The notes beneath the pieces are model-generated. The model did not search any database. It was not told where the DNA came from and was given only the letters and a program-made list of their open reading frames with translations. Below are positions 20,871-33,890 of a stretch of DNA of 64,000 bases, one piece after another. Source of the DNA: Anthoceros angustus (Eukaryota > Streptophyta > Anthocerotopsida > Anthocerotales > Anthocerotaceae); the NCBI GenBank assembly GCA_010909165.1, contig MU008220.1, positions 124,001-188,000 of the forward strand. Reading direction: 5' to 3'. The position numbers and the translations under genes are program-made. Positions within the stretch are counted from its first letter, which is position 1, and each line of letters begins with the position of its first letter.

Positions 20871-22081
20871 TTTAAATTATAATTGCATCGCTTGTAGGAG
20901 CCTTTGTTATGGTATGTAAGCGGGTGAAAGCTTTTGTCCATTGCCATCGCTTTGCAATAAAAACCATGTTTCCTTATACGTGTTTTCAACACAACATTTA
21001 AATAATGTACGGGTTAAATGATTAGCCGTTGTCCCAAGAATATGGAAAATGTGTTGGCCATTTACACTTCGCCAAGGATGACAAATATATATGCATGTTA
21101 CCCCACCCCAACCCTCTTGGATCGGTTGCTTGTGTTTGTTATGGTGCTTGTGGTACCGTGGGGACCGAATAGGGCAGCGGTAAACCTCCGGGACAAGACA
21201 GGCGCCGACCGTGCCCCGCCTCCACTAGCAGCCCGCCAAGTATACGTTGCTTAAAACCCAAAGTAGATGACCTTAACCCTTTGAAAACCCTAGACTTCAA
21301 AATGTATTTGCGTAAGACTTTGGTTTTTTGCCTAACCATACTTTCCCACATTTCGAGGCAAATCCGAGATAAGGGGATTGCTTTCCCGATGGTAAAGGTC
21401 AATGGTGGGTCTTACTTTGCCAAATCATATGGGTAAAGAATTGCGAACACCCTTCTACCAAGGTACCCATGTTGAAAAAGTGGGCAAGGTGAATGGGACA
21501 CCCTTTTTTGTGGTACTTTCACTAAAAGGTGATATCCGACGATTTAAGACCCATGTGTGGTTAACCCTTTGGCACATGTTTAAGACAAAACCCTCATCAT
21601 GTATATTCCCCTTGAAGGTTTACTGTTGGGGGCTCTTGTAGGACCAACAAAATCTCGCATGAACTCTAGGTGTAGCTCGTCCACAAACTCCTCCGCCTTG
21701 TTGCTCCACATTTGCGCCTTGACGGTGGGGGCAGGGTTGTGCATTTTGAGCCTTCTTTCCTGCGCCGCCCGAGCCATGGTACCGCCAACCACAAAGGAGA
21801 GAAAGGGAGAAGATGGAAAGAGCAACTCTTATGACGAGCGCAAGCTTGGCACCTGGCGACAGCACAAATCAAGAGAGCAAAAGAGCTTAAGGTTGCATGC
21901 GGCGATGGCGGAGAGGGAGAGGTGCACACAAATAGAAAGATGCCCAAGATGAGAATTGAAGGGTGCGTTCTTATGCCTCGCATGTTGTCCTTGCCACCGT
22001 GCCTTAATTGTCAGTTCCTTAGGCTGCCGGCAGACACCCTGGTCCCCTACCGAATCAGCGCTGAGCGTAACGGCCGGGGCC
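20871..22081. other. Module i: unassigned tail, U1
   Basis: Frames are open on both strands, for example minus VKAQMWSNKAEEFVDELHLE near 21,650-21,730 and plus KKWGKVNGTPFFVVLSLKGD (U2, U4). Neither is recognised. The last ~80 bases before each unit boundary are GC-rich and the most variable part of the whole array. Confidence 0.4.
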
Positions 22082-22499
22082 ACTCTAATCCTTTTTGCTT
22101 ATTATGCCTGTTATACAAAGTGCCATATCATCCACTTTACTCCATCCTTTCCTCGCACCGTGCCTTGTGGGGCCACTTTGATTCTCAACCACCCAACCAC
22201 CTTAACAAAAGGTGCAACTCAACGTGACTATTAAGGTGGGTGAGCAAAGTGGCCAAAGCAACGTGGGTCTCTTCTCCGCCTTCCCGACTACCATCCTTCT
22301 CCATTTCATCCTCCCGCACCTTTGATCCAATCCTCCGCTTTTGGGGAATCTTGGCCGCAATCCTTATTTTCCCATTCAAATCGCCTCAAAGAAAAGAAAA
22401 TCACACACACAATCGCCTTCCGGTTATTAACATCCAATGCGGTCTCCCACATCGCCTCTTCTCATTTGTTGGCATCCTCACCAACCTAGGCATAATACT

Positions 22500-22760
22500 T
22501 CTTCACGCCAACCATTCACCCGAATTGGTAACCACGTTCCATCCTATTGACATAATTGCACATAACCATTTTCAAATACCTCTAGGACGGTATATGATTC
22601 CATCCATTAGGTGCAACTTCCCGAAAATGCATGAATCGCTATCATACAATAATGCGTGGTCACCCGGCTTTACCTACCGCTCCGCAACCGCTTGTCATGC
22701 ATCCTCTTTCTTTGTGTTTGTACCATGCCCATTTGGATCCTAGCTTCCTCCCGATGGACG
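22500..22760 (-). pseudogene. Ty3/gypsy integrase C-terminal fragment, U2
   Basis: Carries the same QRKRMHDK to VFENGYVQL segment as U1, with different small indels. Confidence 0.72.
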
Positions 22761-22769
22761 TCAAGGAGG

Positions 22770-24010
22770 GAGCTTACATCGGCTTAGTTTGCCGCTCAAT
22801 TGCCGCAGAACGCCACACCTGCAAAGCAGACGCATTTTGGCAGGTGTTTTCTTCCTTGGTGGCATAGTAGTGGTCATTTGATATGTCAAATCGCCAATGC
22901 TGATGGATCGATGAGCCTCCTCCGCTTTGTTGTTCCTGACTTTGCACAAAGATCTTACAGATGGCTCGCAAATGTTGAGCTTCACTTGCGCCGTGTTCAA
23001 TGCCATGTTTGGGTCGTTGAAGTCAAATATCGCCTTTGACCTACACATGTGCCTCGTGGCACGAGCGCCATTGTCCCATTGAACTGGTCCAGCCACTTGC
23101 ATGATGCCAATTCGGATTCGCATAATGGGTAGTTCCACCCTTTCCTTTCGTACAACGTTATTTACTCCATCAACTTGATCAAGCATCCTTGCGCATCGGA
23201 TCTGCGACCCGTCTCGACTCTAATCAGAATATCCGAGGATGCCTAGGCACCTCTACACGCCTACCACATGGCTTGCTCAAAGGCTCAATCAAGATAGGCC
23301 TATATTGACTAGCAAGAGGTCTCAAGTTCTCCGTCCCATCCATCCTCAAGCATTGAGAGGCAAACCTTTCTCGAGCATTCATTATCTCCCACAAAATTTG
23401 GTCTTCCCAATCTTGCAGTAATGCTTCAAAGTTGGCGGCCGGCATGAGGTTCACCGCAATGACAAATGCTCCCAATCGGATTTCATGGGCTCACAAGCAA
23501 CGAACACTTCTTTCTTTGATCTTGGCTTGGGCTTCTTGTCATATCCAAAGTCATGGCATAGAGGTTCGCTATCGTCTAGCCCATCGCATCTGCTTCCTCA
23601 ACTTCATCCTCTGACTCAAACCTTCTCTAAATATGGCATGTCCAACATTAGGCCAACTTTGAAAATTTCCTCCTCATCGATTCCACTTCAAAACCATCTT
23701 CCACCGTGCTCCCTCCTATCTGTGACGTAACCAATTTAAAGGGTGACCTCACAAAAGCATCGGGAGAATACCAGTACAACCAAATGAATCGAACATTTTC
23801 ATCGAATATGACCGTAGAAACCTTTAGAGTACGCTCTTTTTGCATCCTGCTCGCTCCAAGAGCCCAATACATTGATCCACACCAAACAATTCAAATCGCA
23901 GAATGACTTGGCCATCTAGGTGATCGTGATAGACGGATCCAGCTTTTGATTGACCTCTGCACAATGATCATCATTGGCCACACATAGATCCTAAAATACA
24001 GACAGCCTCA
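22770..24010 (-). pseudogene. TAF1 fragment, U2
   Basis: This copy best preserves NFEALLQDWEDQILWE, followed by the MDGTENLRPLASQYRPILIE segment and HPRI in the 23,224-23,475 frame. VVEDGFEVESMRRKFSK is also present (23,648-23,872). The downstream IFDFNDPNMAL block lies in 22,761-23,186. Confidence 0.74.
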
Positions 24011-25189
24011 ATATGATTGAATCAACGAATTCCTTCTCATGCCGAAAGATTGGGGTAAGTAGTTTGCCAACCCATGGAACTATATTAGTGCAGCCTGGTT
24101 TGAATGAGCGCTTCAGCCCTAAACCGCATTGACATTTTACGACTTGGCTTGGGCTCGCAAACTGTCACGAGTCCGGTCCAAAGATCATAATCATCTTCTT
24201 CAAGTATTGAGGTGCAGCGAGTGACCAAAGTCGCTTCAACATAAAATTGTTGATCCCAAGGGGTATATGGAGCTCCGGTTCCTGTCCTCAACTTCTTCTC
24301 GTATGTCCTCACAAATGGCGGCATCCTCACCCGTCGAGGAAACCTAGAGACAACGACCAAAATCATGAGCCAGAGGCAACTTGACGAAGACGGAAAGTGC
24401 ACTTGCAACACTAAGAGCTAACCATCGCACTTCCCAAGCTGCAGCTCGGAGCCCGGTAGGCCAAAGGAAGGTGAGAAGGTCATGATGCAGGACATCACGA
24501 CCAAGTTTACAATGTAATAGAGCTCGAGCGCTCCAACTAGAGGAAGAAGAGAGCACTTACCACGTTCAAGACAGAATGCTAGTGAGTGAGTAGACGATCA
24601 TTCTCATCCCGCAAGAGCCGCCAACAACCACTTCATTCATTCACAACTACGCTGCATTTTGGTAAGCTCAAAAGGAACGAGTAACCTCGGAAGAAGCAAA
24701 AACATCAAAACAAAAGGCGAGGTCGGCACTTGGGAACCGCCACGCTTGACAGACCAAGGTAATCGACATCGAGACCTCCATCGCCGAGCTTGCAGTAAAC
24801 CTGCTCAAGTGCCGCCATACTCCTCTTCACCTTCGCCTCCCTCTTTGGCCAAACGGTGGGCCCATAAAGCCTCAAGCCGTGATCGCCGCACTCTCTTACT
24901 TGGTTTGCCTGCACTGATCTCGCCACCAGCCGTAGTCTCTTGTTCCACCACTTGGGTGGCCTGCATCAAAGATCACCAGGCGGTGGTGGTGTGCATGATA
25001 ATTTCGCTCCTCAACGATAAGATGCCAATTGTACATGGAGGGGCGGCTGCATTCCGATTAGGATCTTGAGAATCAACAAGACCCCGTGATACTCGATGAA
25101 CTGCTATGGGCCCTAAGATTGAGGCCCCATATGGAGTCTATAGGGACCATGGGCAATTATCTCTTCATGATTATCGCTCACTATGATCA

Positions 25190-27050
25190 TAGTCTTTGAA
25201 CATGATTCATGTAACCCAGAACTCGCAAAACAATTTGAAGATTAACCATAATATTTTAGTATGATGATGCTATTAAATAAGGATGAAATATTTAAAATAA
25301 TATGTTATAAATTCATTCCAAGATATAACTTGCACGGATTCTACTTTAATTTGTATATGAATTAATTACCATGAGAAAAAGTCACGCTTTGTCTCCGGAA
25401 AGACTTTGAGGTGTTCGAGTTTTGTTCGCCACAAATTTAAAGTCAAGAGCAATGTCCTGCAATACAATTAGGCCAAAATCATGCAAGTAAGGATAGGTAG
25501 ATAGATAGATAGATAGATAAATAGAATATTTTACTACATTACTGTCTCGAACAAGGAAACTAATGCGCCGCATGAGGAATATATGTATGTAAACAAGAAT
25601 GCACATGTCGTCATTCATAAGGTAGAAATAAAAAGAATGGAAAAATGGGAAGAGATCTTACAGAGTCCGATTGGTCTACCCTTTTATTCAACCAACTTCA
25701 GACACGTAGACTCTTTCTTTCATCTTGCTCAAGACTCTCGATAAGGTTTTCATGAATCATTCATCTAGCTCGAGGCTTTCAATAAGTTATGCCACACGTT
25801 GTTCCCATAGATGTTATTTTTAAAATACGAGATGGGAGATAAAAGGAAGAACTTTTATGTAGACTTGAAAAGTGAGATAGTAGACCCTCTAGAAAGAAAT
25901 TCCGTGTTCTTAAATAGGGAGAAGATATAAGACAATTTATTGACAAATAACAAGCTAGGCTAGATAGATCAAAGAAGAAGAAAAAAGGTGGAGGAGGAGG
26001 AGAAGAAATGTTTTATAGTTCTATTGTTCTATACTTTATAGAAGTGAACTTTAGATTAAATTTGGGTTTATATAACCTCAAACAGACAAAACAAGACCTA
26101 AAAAGTAGTCAAAACTTAAAATTCAATTGAAATATATATGGAAAGTGGAAAGAACTAAATAGAAAGAGATCCCCTCATTACAATAGTAGTTGTTGAAATC
26201 TATTTCTTCTTTGTCACTCCATGGAAATCCACTTAATGTCTATTTGTGAACTAGCAGAGAGAGATACACCATGGACGGAGCTTAGAACCATTCAAGGAAG
26301 ATATATGATTATATAAAATAATGCAAATTCGCAGATTTTGGATAATACATGAACTTAGAACTACTTAAGGTCTATATAATAACGGGAGACTTTATAAAGA
26401 TGCAAAAGAAATATTTTATAGTTCTATATTTTATAGTAGTGAACTTTAGATTAAAATTGGGTTTATATAGACCCAAAGCAGAGAAAGGGGTACATAAATA
26501 AAAGTGGTCAAAACTTGAAATTCAATTGAAAGACATATGGAAAGTGAAAAGAATCAAGAGAGAGATCCGCCTCATTACGATAGTAGTTGTTAAAATCTAT
26601 TTCTTCTTTGTCACCCATGGAAATCAACTCAATATCTATTTGTGAACTAGCAGAGAGATACACTGACGGAGCTTAGAACCATTCAAGGAAGATATATGAT
26701 TATATAAAATAATGCAAATTCGCAGATTTTGGATAATACATGAACTTAGAACTACTTAAGGTCTATATAATAACGGGAGACTTTATAAAGATGCAAAAGA
26801 AATATTTTATAGTTCTATATTTTATAGTAGTGAACTTTAGATTAAAATTGGGTTTATATAGACCCAAACAGAGAGAAAGGGGTACATAAATAAAAGTGGT
26901 CAAAACTTGAAATTCAATTGAAAGACATATGGAAAGTGAAAAGAATCAAAGAGAAAGAGATCCGCCTCATTACGATAGTAGTTGTTAAAATCTATTTCTT
27001 CTTTGTCACTCCATGGAAATCAACTCAATATCTATTCTTGAACCAAGAGA
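25190..27050. repeat. AT-rich module, U2, with extra tandem duplication
   Basis: The GATA tract is at 25,495-25,524. The segment starting TATTTGTGAACTAGCAGAGAG occurs at about 26,241 and again at about 26,637, giving a direct duplication of roughly 396 bases absent from U1, U3 and U5. No gene is seen. Confidence 0.8.
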
Positions 27051-27400
27051 GAGAGATACACCTATGGACGAAGTTTAGAAGTATTAAAAGAAGATATAGA
27101 AAAACTAAATTTTTATTGAGGGCAAAACATTCTGGAAAAGCCCATCCAAAGAAAGGACAACCAAGGGGACCTAAGGATCGAGGTGAAAAGGAGCAACAAA
27201 GCTCACCGAAGCTCGATTGCGCCTACGATGTCGTGACATGGGAAGAGAAAACGCCCTACAAACTACGGAGGTTGAGGAGGATGCGTCGCCTAATGTCGCC
27301 GCTTTGTGGATGACCGAGAGAGGGCTTGTTGAAGAGCAATTGAAACTCGTTGTCTAAAGAATGCCGTGAAATAAGTTAGAGAGGGACAGCCCGTCCGTTT
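27051..27400 (+). other. Module f, U2
   Basis: The frame 26,918-27,313 is open from the AT-rich module through HLWTKFRSIKRRYRK. It is not recognised. Confidence 0.28.
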
Positions 27401-27409
27401 CACGGCATG

Positions 27410-28770
27410 ATAAGCCTTAGCCAGGACTTGAGAAAAGTATCAAAGTCCCGAGCCAACGCCCATGTGTTTCAAGGGTGAGCGGAATGAATTGGTGGCCCGC
27501 TTGCATCGCGCTATATTCCCCGACTTTGATAGCCGCCGCCCGTCAGTAGCCCAACCCATAGTTAGTGATAACCCGTGCGGTGATGGAGTCGCGTGAAGGC
27601 TCGATTACCACCACATCCACCACGTTCCGTTGCAGGACGAGGTACAAGTCACCGATTGACCGACCAAGATGAAGAGTGTACCCCGCCCCTCCAGGCTATG
27701 TAGGCACGCAAACGTGACATCACAGATGGTGTCATGGGTGGAAATGCGATGATCCCATGGGGGTAACGAGCAAGGTGTATCCCGAGTCATCAAGGGCGAG
27801 CCGCATTCGCAAGTAAGGAGAGAGGAAGCCACGGGCGGAGGGCCAAGACGGAAGCGCATCGCAGAGAGAAGGTGGTTGGTGCGATGTGAAAGCCTTGTAT
27901 ACATGGACGAGCCAGCTGTGCACCGCGCCTTCAGAGGAAGAGCAAAGTGCACTCGTGGACCTCGGAATGGAGGGTCCATGAGGACGGACTAGAAGGCCTT
28001 ACAAAGTTGCTTCTCAAGCGGATGCTTACAACCCCAAGCCACGGGCAACGCGGATGAGATAACCAGGCGCCTAGCAAAAGAAGAGAAAAGTATACCAAAG
28101 GCCATCCGTGCATCCTCCGCAAAGAGAAGTCCTCGATGTGGGAGAGGTCTTCCGAGAGCTCGGACGAGGAACCTCAAATGAAGTCAAGAGAAGCAAAGGG
28201 ACTCCCAAAATCCGCAGTCGGGCTAGAGCAATATTCTCCCGCAGAATCGCAAAGTAGGGGTGATCTCCGGAGACCGGACACGGCACTTGGACAGCTTGAC
28301 CTTCAAGCCCACCAAAGAAAGCTCATGTGAGAAGAGCTCAAGGCCTCCTTGACCTTGTCCCTCTAGAGGCTCGAGGATGTGAGAGTCATCTACCAAATCG
28401 GGAAGACATAGTCACATGCAGAGGAGGCAGCCTGGATAGGGCCCCCAGTGAGCGATTGCAAAGAGAGCACCTCCCAGGGTCGCCCTACCGATACCCGTGG
28501 ACGACTCCAAGACAAAGATGGCAAATCCCGATGGTGCTCTGTGCCGATAGTAGAGATTGGAGGACCTCCCGTAGAAGCTCGACAAAGGGTATAAGGCTCC
28601 CAAGACACCTCCAGGCCCCTTGAGTTCCTCAAGATATGACGCCTCTAGAGATAGTATTGAAGGCGTTTCTCCACGTCCACTTGTAAGACCACCCACTGGT
28701 GGATATAGAGGCATGCCATCACTCCAAACACCACGGACTCGCAACCCCTGTGAGCTCCTAGAGAAGGAGG
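27410..28770 (-). pseudogene. Degenerate RT plus endonuclease-like ORF, U2
   Basis: GCESVVFGVMACLYIH and VLQVDVEK near 28,650-28,730 give the start of the RT palm in this copy. The linker and C-terminal domain follow (27,979 to 27,440) with NYAVGL- and TLETYG-type remains. Confidence 0.7.
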
Positions 28771-28789
28771 CATTGCCGCATTATTTAGT

Positions 28790-29640
28790 ACGGCCGTTGC
28801 CGGAAGAGTACAAATGGTGGGAGCGCCTGTGTTGATTAGGAGGAGATTGGTGTTATAGTGACAACCATATCGGGCTGGTTCGCAACGCCCATGGAAGTGG
28901 TTTTCTAGGTTGGAGGTCGATGGCACGGCCGAGCCACTTCGTGTTCTCGATGAGGCTTTGGCTGAAGCAAGATATTGCGGAACTTCCACAACGCGATATG
29001 TATTTGGGGCATATAAAAACTTGTGCATGCAAAGAAGAAGAAATGACGCGTTTGAATGGCGATATTACGGAGATCAAGAAAGGAATGTTCCTAGCGCCTT
29101 GCACTATAGACACTCACAACAGCCATTTTGGATTAAAAGATCATAGAAGTGAAGTTGGAATCATCGAAATCTCACTTCCTTGTTCGTTGGTATATGACCG
29201 AGCATACAAATGCTTATGAGGGAGATATGTGGAGGAAATATATAATTCAAGGAAGTGGAACCCAACATGGCTTCAAGCTAGGAACAAAGGGAGTAAAACC
29301 TTCTATCCCAAAAATATTCAACAGTCCATGTGAACGAAACGATAATCCTTTATTATGGATTTGTGTTGAATGCTCGAAAGCATTTACATGTTGTTGACAA
29401 GAAAGCGATCGTGATAAGTTGAGTGAATTACGGGTTCATACACCAATCAAAGTGCATGATCATGAAGATAGTGATGAAAATGGTGCTAACGACAAGCCCA
29501 CCCACAACGAAGGAGTGAACTCGAGATGAGTAAACTTGCTTGCATGGAGAAGGAATTGGGAGGAGGCAATGGTTGCCGATACTTATAAATGTAGGGATTC
29601 ACTTCATCCAATTTAAATTATAATTGCATCGCTTGTAGGG
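28790..29640 (+). other. Module h: unassigned plus-strand frame, U2
   Basis: The 82-codon frame 29,149-29,397 is open and contains SHFLVRWYMTEHTNAYEGDM and ends in VECSKAFTCC. An upstream frame 28,910-29,146 is also open. Confidence 0.32.
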
Positions 29641-30780
29641 AGCCTTTGTTATGGTATGTAAGCGGGTGAAAGCTTTTGTCCATTGCCATCGCTTTGCAAT
29701 AAAAACCATGTTTATTATACGTGTTTTCAACACAACATTTAAATAATGTATGCGGGTTGGGGCCGATTAGCCGATGTCCCAAGAATATGGAAAATGTGTT
29801 GGCCATAGCGGACACTTGCCAAGGATGACAAATATATATGCATGTTACGTACCCCAACCCTCTTGGATCGGTTGTTTGTGTTTGTTATGGTGCTTGTGGT
29901 ACTGGGGGACCGAATAGGGCAGCGGTAAACCTCCGGGACAAGAGGGGGCAGCGGCCGACCGTGCCCCGCCTCCACTAGTGTGCCCCGCCAAGTATACGTT
30001 GCTTAAAACCCAGGCGAGATGACCTTAACCCTTTGAAAACCCTAGACTTCAAAATGTATTTGCGAAGACTTTGGTTTTTGCTTAACCATACTTTCCCACA
30101 TTTGAGGCAAATCCGAGATAAGGGGATTGCTTTCCGATGGTAAAGGTCAATGGTGGGTCTTACTTTGCCAAATCATATGGGTAAAGAATTGCGAACACCC
30201 TTCTACGGTACCCATGTTGAAAAAGTGGGGCAAGGTGAATGGGACACCCTTTTTTGTGGTACTTTCACTAAAAGGTGATATCCGACGATTTAAGACCCAT
30301 GTGTGGTTAACCCTTTGGCACATGTTTAAGACAAAACCCTCATCATGTATATTCCCCCTTGAAGGTTTACGGTGTTGGGGGCTCTTGTAGGACCAACAAA
30401 ATCTCGCATGAACTCTAGGTGTAGCTCGTCCACAAACTCCTCCGCCTTGTTGCTCCACATTTGCGCCTTGACGCAAGGGGGTTGTGCATTTTGAGCCTTC
30501 TTTCCGTTCCGAGCCATGGTACTCAACCACAAAGGAGAGAAAGGGAGAAGATGGAAAAGAGCACTTATCGACTGAGGCAAGCAAAAGCTTGAAAAGACAA
30601 ATCAAGAGAGCAAAAGAGCTTAAGGTTGCATGATGGCGGAGAGGAGAGGTGCACACAAATAGAAAGATGCCCAAGATGAGAATTGAAGGGTGCGTTCTTA
30701 TGCCTCGCATGTTGTCCTGTACCATGCCACCGCCTCCTTAGGGCCGAAGACCCCGTCCCCTCACCATCAGCGACGGGGCC
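29641..30780. other. Module i: unassigned tail, U2
   Basis: The layout is as in U1. The boundary segment (about 30,715-30,780) differs strongly from the other units. Confidence 0.38.
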
Positions 30781-31196
30781 ACTCTAATCCTTTTGCTTAT
30801 TATGCTGTATACAAAGTGCCATATCATCCACTTTACTCCATCCTTTCCTCGACTGTGCCTTGTGGGGCCACTTTGATTCTCAACCACCCAACCACCTTAA
30901 CAAAAGGTGCAACTCAACGTGACTATTAAGGTGGCTGAGCAAAGTGGCCAAAGCAACGTGGGTCTCTTCTCCGCGTCTTCCCGACTACCATCCTTCTCCA
31001 TTTTCATCCTCCCGCACCTTTGATCCAATCCTCCGCTTTTGGGGAATCTTGGCGGCAATCCTTATTTTCCCATTCAAATCGTCTCAAAGAAAAGAAAATC
31101 ACACACACAATCGCCTTCCGGGTTATTAACATCCAATGATCTCCCACATCGCCCTTCTCATTTGTTGGCATCCTCACCAACCTAGGCATAATACTT

Positions 31197-31450
31197 CTTC
31201 ACGCCAACCATTCACCCGAATTGGTAACCACGCTCCATCCTATTGACATAATTGCACATAACCATTTTCAAATACCTCTAGGACGGTATATGATTCCATC
31301 CATCGTAGTAACTTCCCGAAAATGCATGAATGCTATCATACAATAATGCGTGGTCACCCGGCTTTACCTACGCTTCAAACTGCTTGTCATGCATCCTCTT
31401 TCTTTGTGTTTGTACCATGCCCATTTGGATCCTAGCTTCCTCCGCCGATT
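31197..31450 (-). pseudogene. Ty3/gypsy integrase C-terminal fragment, U3
   Basis: EEARIQMGMVQTQRKRMHDK is intact. The part after KPGD is frameshifted. Confidence 0.72.
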
Positions 31451-32700
31451 CAAGGAGGGAGCTTACATCGCTTCTTAGTTTGCCGCCAAGTCGCATGTAA
31501 CGCCACACCTGTGCGCAAGACGCATTTTGGCAGTGTTTTCTCTTCCTTGGTGGCATAGTAGTGGTCATTTGATATGTCAAATCGCGCCAATGCCGATGGA
31601 TCGATGAGCCTCCTCCGCTTTGTTGTTCTCGGACTTTGCACAAAGATCTTACAAAGCGCAGCATGGCTCGCAAATGTTGAGCTTCACTTGCGTCGGTATT
31701 TCAATGCCATGTTTGGGTCGTTGAAGTCAAATATCGCCTTTGACCTACACAGCCTGGCACGAGCCATTGTCCCATTGAACTGGTCCACCACTTGCATGAT
31801 GCCAATTCGGATTCGCAATGGGCTGTAGCTCCACCCTTTTCCTTTTTGCATAAACGTTATTTACTCCATCAACCGATCAAGCATCCTTGCCTCGCATCGG
31901 ACCACCGACTCATCGACTAACATCCGAGGATGCCTAGGCACCTCTACACGTCTACCACATGGCTTGCTCAAAGGCTCAATCAAGATAGGCCTATATTGAC
32001 TAGCAAGAGGTCTCAAGTTCTCCGTCCCATCCATCCTCAAGCATTGAGAGGCAAACCTTTCTCGAGCATTCATTATCTCCCCACAAAATTTGGTCTTCCC
32101 AATCTTGCTGGTGCAATGCTTCAAAGTTGGCGGCATGAGGTTCACCGCAGGTGACAAATGCTCCCAATCGGATTTCATGGGCTCACAAGCAACGAACACT
32201 TCTTTCTTTGATCTTGGCTTGGGCTTCTTGTCATATCCAAAGTCATGGCATAGAGGTTCGCTATCGCTCAGCCCATCGCATCTGCTTCCTCAACTTCATC
32301 CTGCACTCAAACCTTCTATTAAATCGAAGGGTACACGCCCAACATTAGGCCAACTTTTGAAAATTTCCTCCTCATCGATTCCACTTCAAAACCATCTTCC
32401 ACCGCACGTTCCTCCTATCTCGTGCCGTAACCAATTTAAAGGGTGACCTCACCAAAAGCATGTGCCGACAGAGTACAACCAAATGAATCGAACATTTTTC
32501 ATCGAATATGACCAGTAGAAACCTTTAGAGTACGCTCTTTTGCATCCCGCTGCTCCCAAAGAGCCAATACGGTTGATCCACACCAAACAATTGAAAATCG
32601 CAGAATGACTTGGCCATCTAGGTGATACAGGATAGACGGATCCGGTTTTGATTGACCTCAAGAATGATCATCATTGGCCACACATAGATCCCGAAATACA
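31450..32700 (-). pseudogene. TAF1 fragment, U3, first copy
   Basis: HPRML, CEPMKSDWEHLSPAVNLMP and the N-terminal LDG-QVI-RFSE equivalents are present. Indels differ from the second copy less than 1.2 kb away. Confidence 0.7.
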
Positions 32701-33069
32701 AGTCTGACTCTCAATATGATTGAATCAACGAATTCCTTCTCATCTTTGAAAGACTAAGTAGTTTGCCAACCCATGGAACTGCTATATTAGTGCACTGGTT
32801 TGAATGAGCAGCCTAAAACCTAAACCGCATTGACATTTTACGACTTGGCTTGGGCTCGCAAACTCACGAGTCCGGTCATCGATCATAATCATCTTCTTCA
32901 AGTATTGAGGTGCAGGTACCAAAGTCGCTTCAACATAAAATTGTTGATCCCAAGGGGTATATGGAGCTCGGTTCCGTGTCCTCAACTTCTTCTCGTATGT
33001 CCTCACAAATGGCGGCATCCTCACCCGTCGAGGAAACCTAGAGACAACGACCAAAATCATGAGCCGAGG

Positions 33070-33890
33070 CAACTTGATCAAGCATCCTTGCCTCGCATCG
33101 GACCACCGACCCGTCGACTCTAATCGTAACATCCGAGGATGCCTAGGCACCTCTACACGTCTACCACATGGCTTGCTCAAAGGCTCAATCAAGATAGGCC
33201 TATATTGACTAGCAAGAGGTCTCAAGTTCTCCGTCCCATCCATCCTCAAGCATTGAGAGGCAAACCTTTCTACGAGCATTCATTATCTCCCCACAAAATT
33301 TGGTCTTCCCAATCTTGCTGGTGCAATGCTTCAAAGTTGGCATGAGGTTCACACTGACAAATGCTCCCAATCGGATTTCATGGGCTCACAAGCAACGAAC
33401 ACTTCTTTCTTTGATCTTGGCTTCTTGTCATATCCAAAGTCATGGCATAGAGGTTCGCTATCGTCAGCCCACGCATCTGCTTCCTCAACTTCATCCTGAC
33501 TCAAACCTTGCTAAATCGAAGGGTACACGCCGCCAACATTAGGCCAACTTTTGAAAATTTCCTCCTCATCGATTCCACTTCAAAACCATCTTCCACCGTG
33601 ACGCTCCTATCTGCCACAGAACCAATTTAAAGGGTGACCTCACCAAAAGCATCAGGACCGCGAATACCGTGAGTACAACCAAATGAATCCGAACATTTTC
33701 AATATGACCGGTAGAAACCTTTAGAGTACGCTCTTTTGCATCTCGCCGCTCCCCAGCCCACAGGTTGATCCACACCAAACAATTGAAAATCGCAGAATGA
33801 CTTGGCCATCTAGGTGATGGATAGACGGATCCGGTTTTGATTGACCGCACCGAATGATCATCATTGGCCACACATAGATCCCGAAATACA
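33070..33890 (-). pseudogene. TAF1 fragment, U3, second partial copy
   Basis: The copy starts exactly at the shared CAACTTGA (33,070-33,077), so it lacks the IFDFNDP and ISNDHYY blocks. It keeps HPRMLRLESTGRWSDARQG and everything upstream to the FRDLC-side end. Confidence 0.72.

Larger units (their letters stand above)
13749..22081 (+). repeat. Array unit U1 (basic length)
   Basis: This is the shortest unit, with one copy of each module. Use it as the reference layout for the others. It follows directly on the Copia-2 LTR. Confidence 0.9.
22082..30780 (+). repeat. Array unit U2 (one 0.4 kb internal duplication)
   Basis: The module order is as in U1. The excess over U1 is explained by a tandem duplication of about 396 bases in the AT-rich module. 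Without it the unit would be about 8,303 bases. Confidence 0.9.

Noticed and set aside
20641-20992. Minus-strand frames in modules h and i as membrane proteins
   Set aside because: Hydrophobic runs arise from antisense of charged plus-strand codons and are not consistent between copies.
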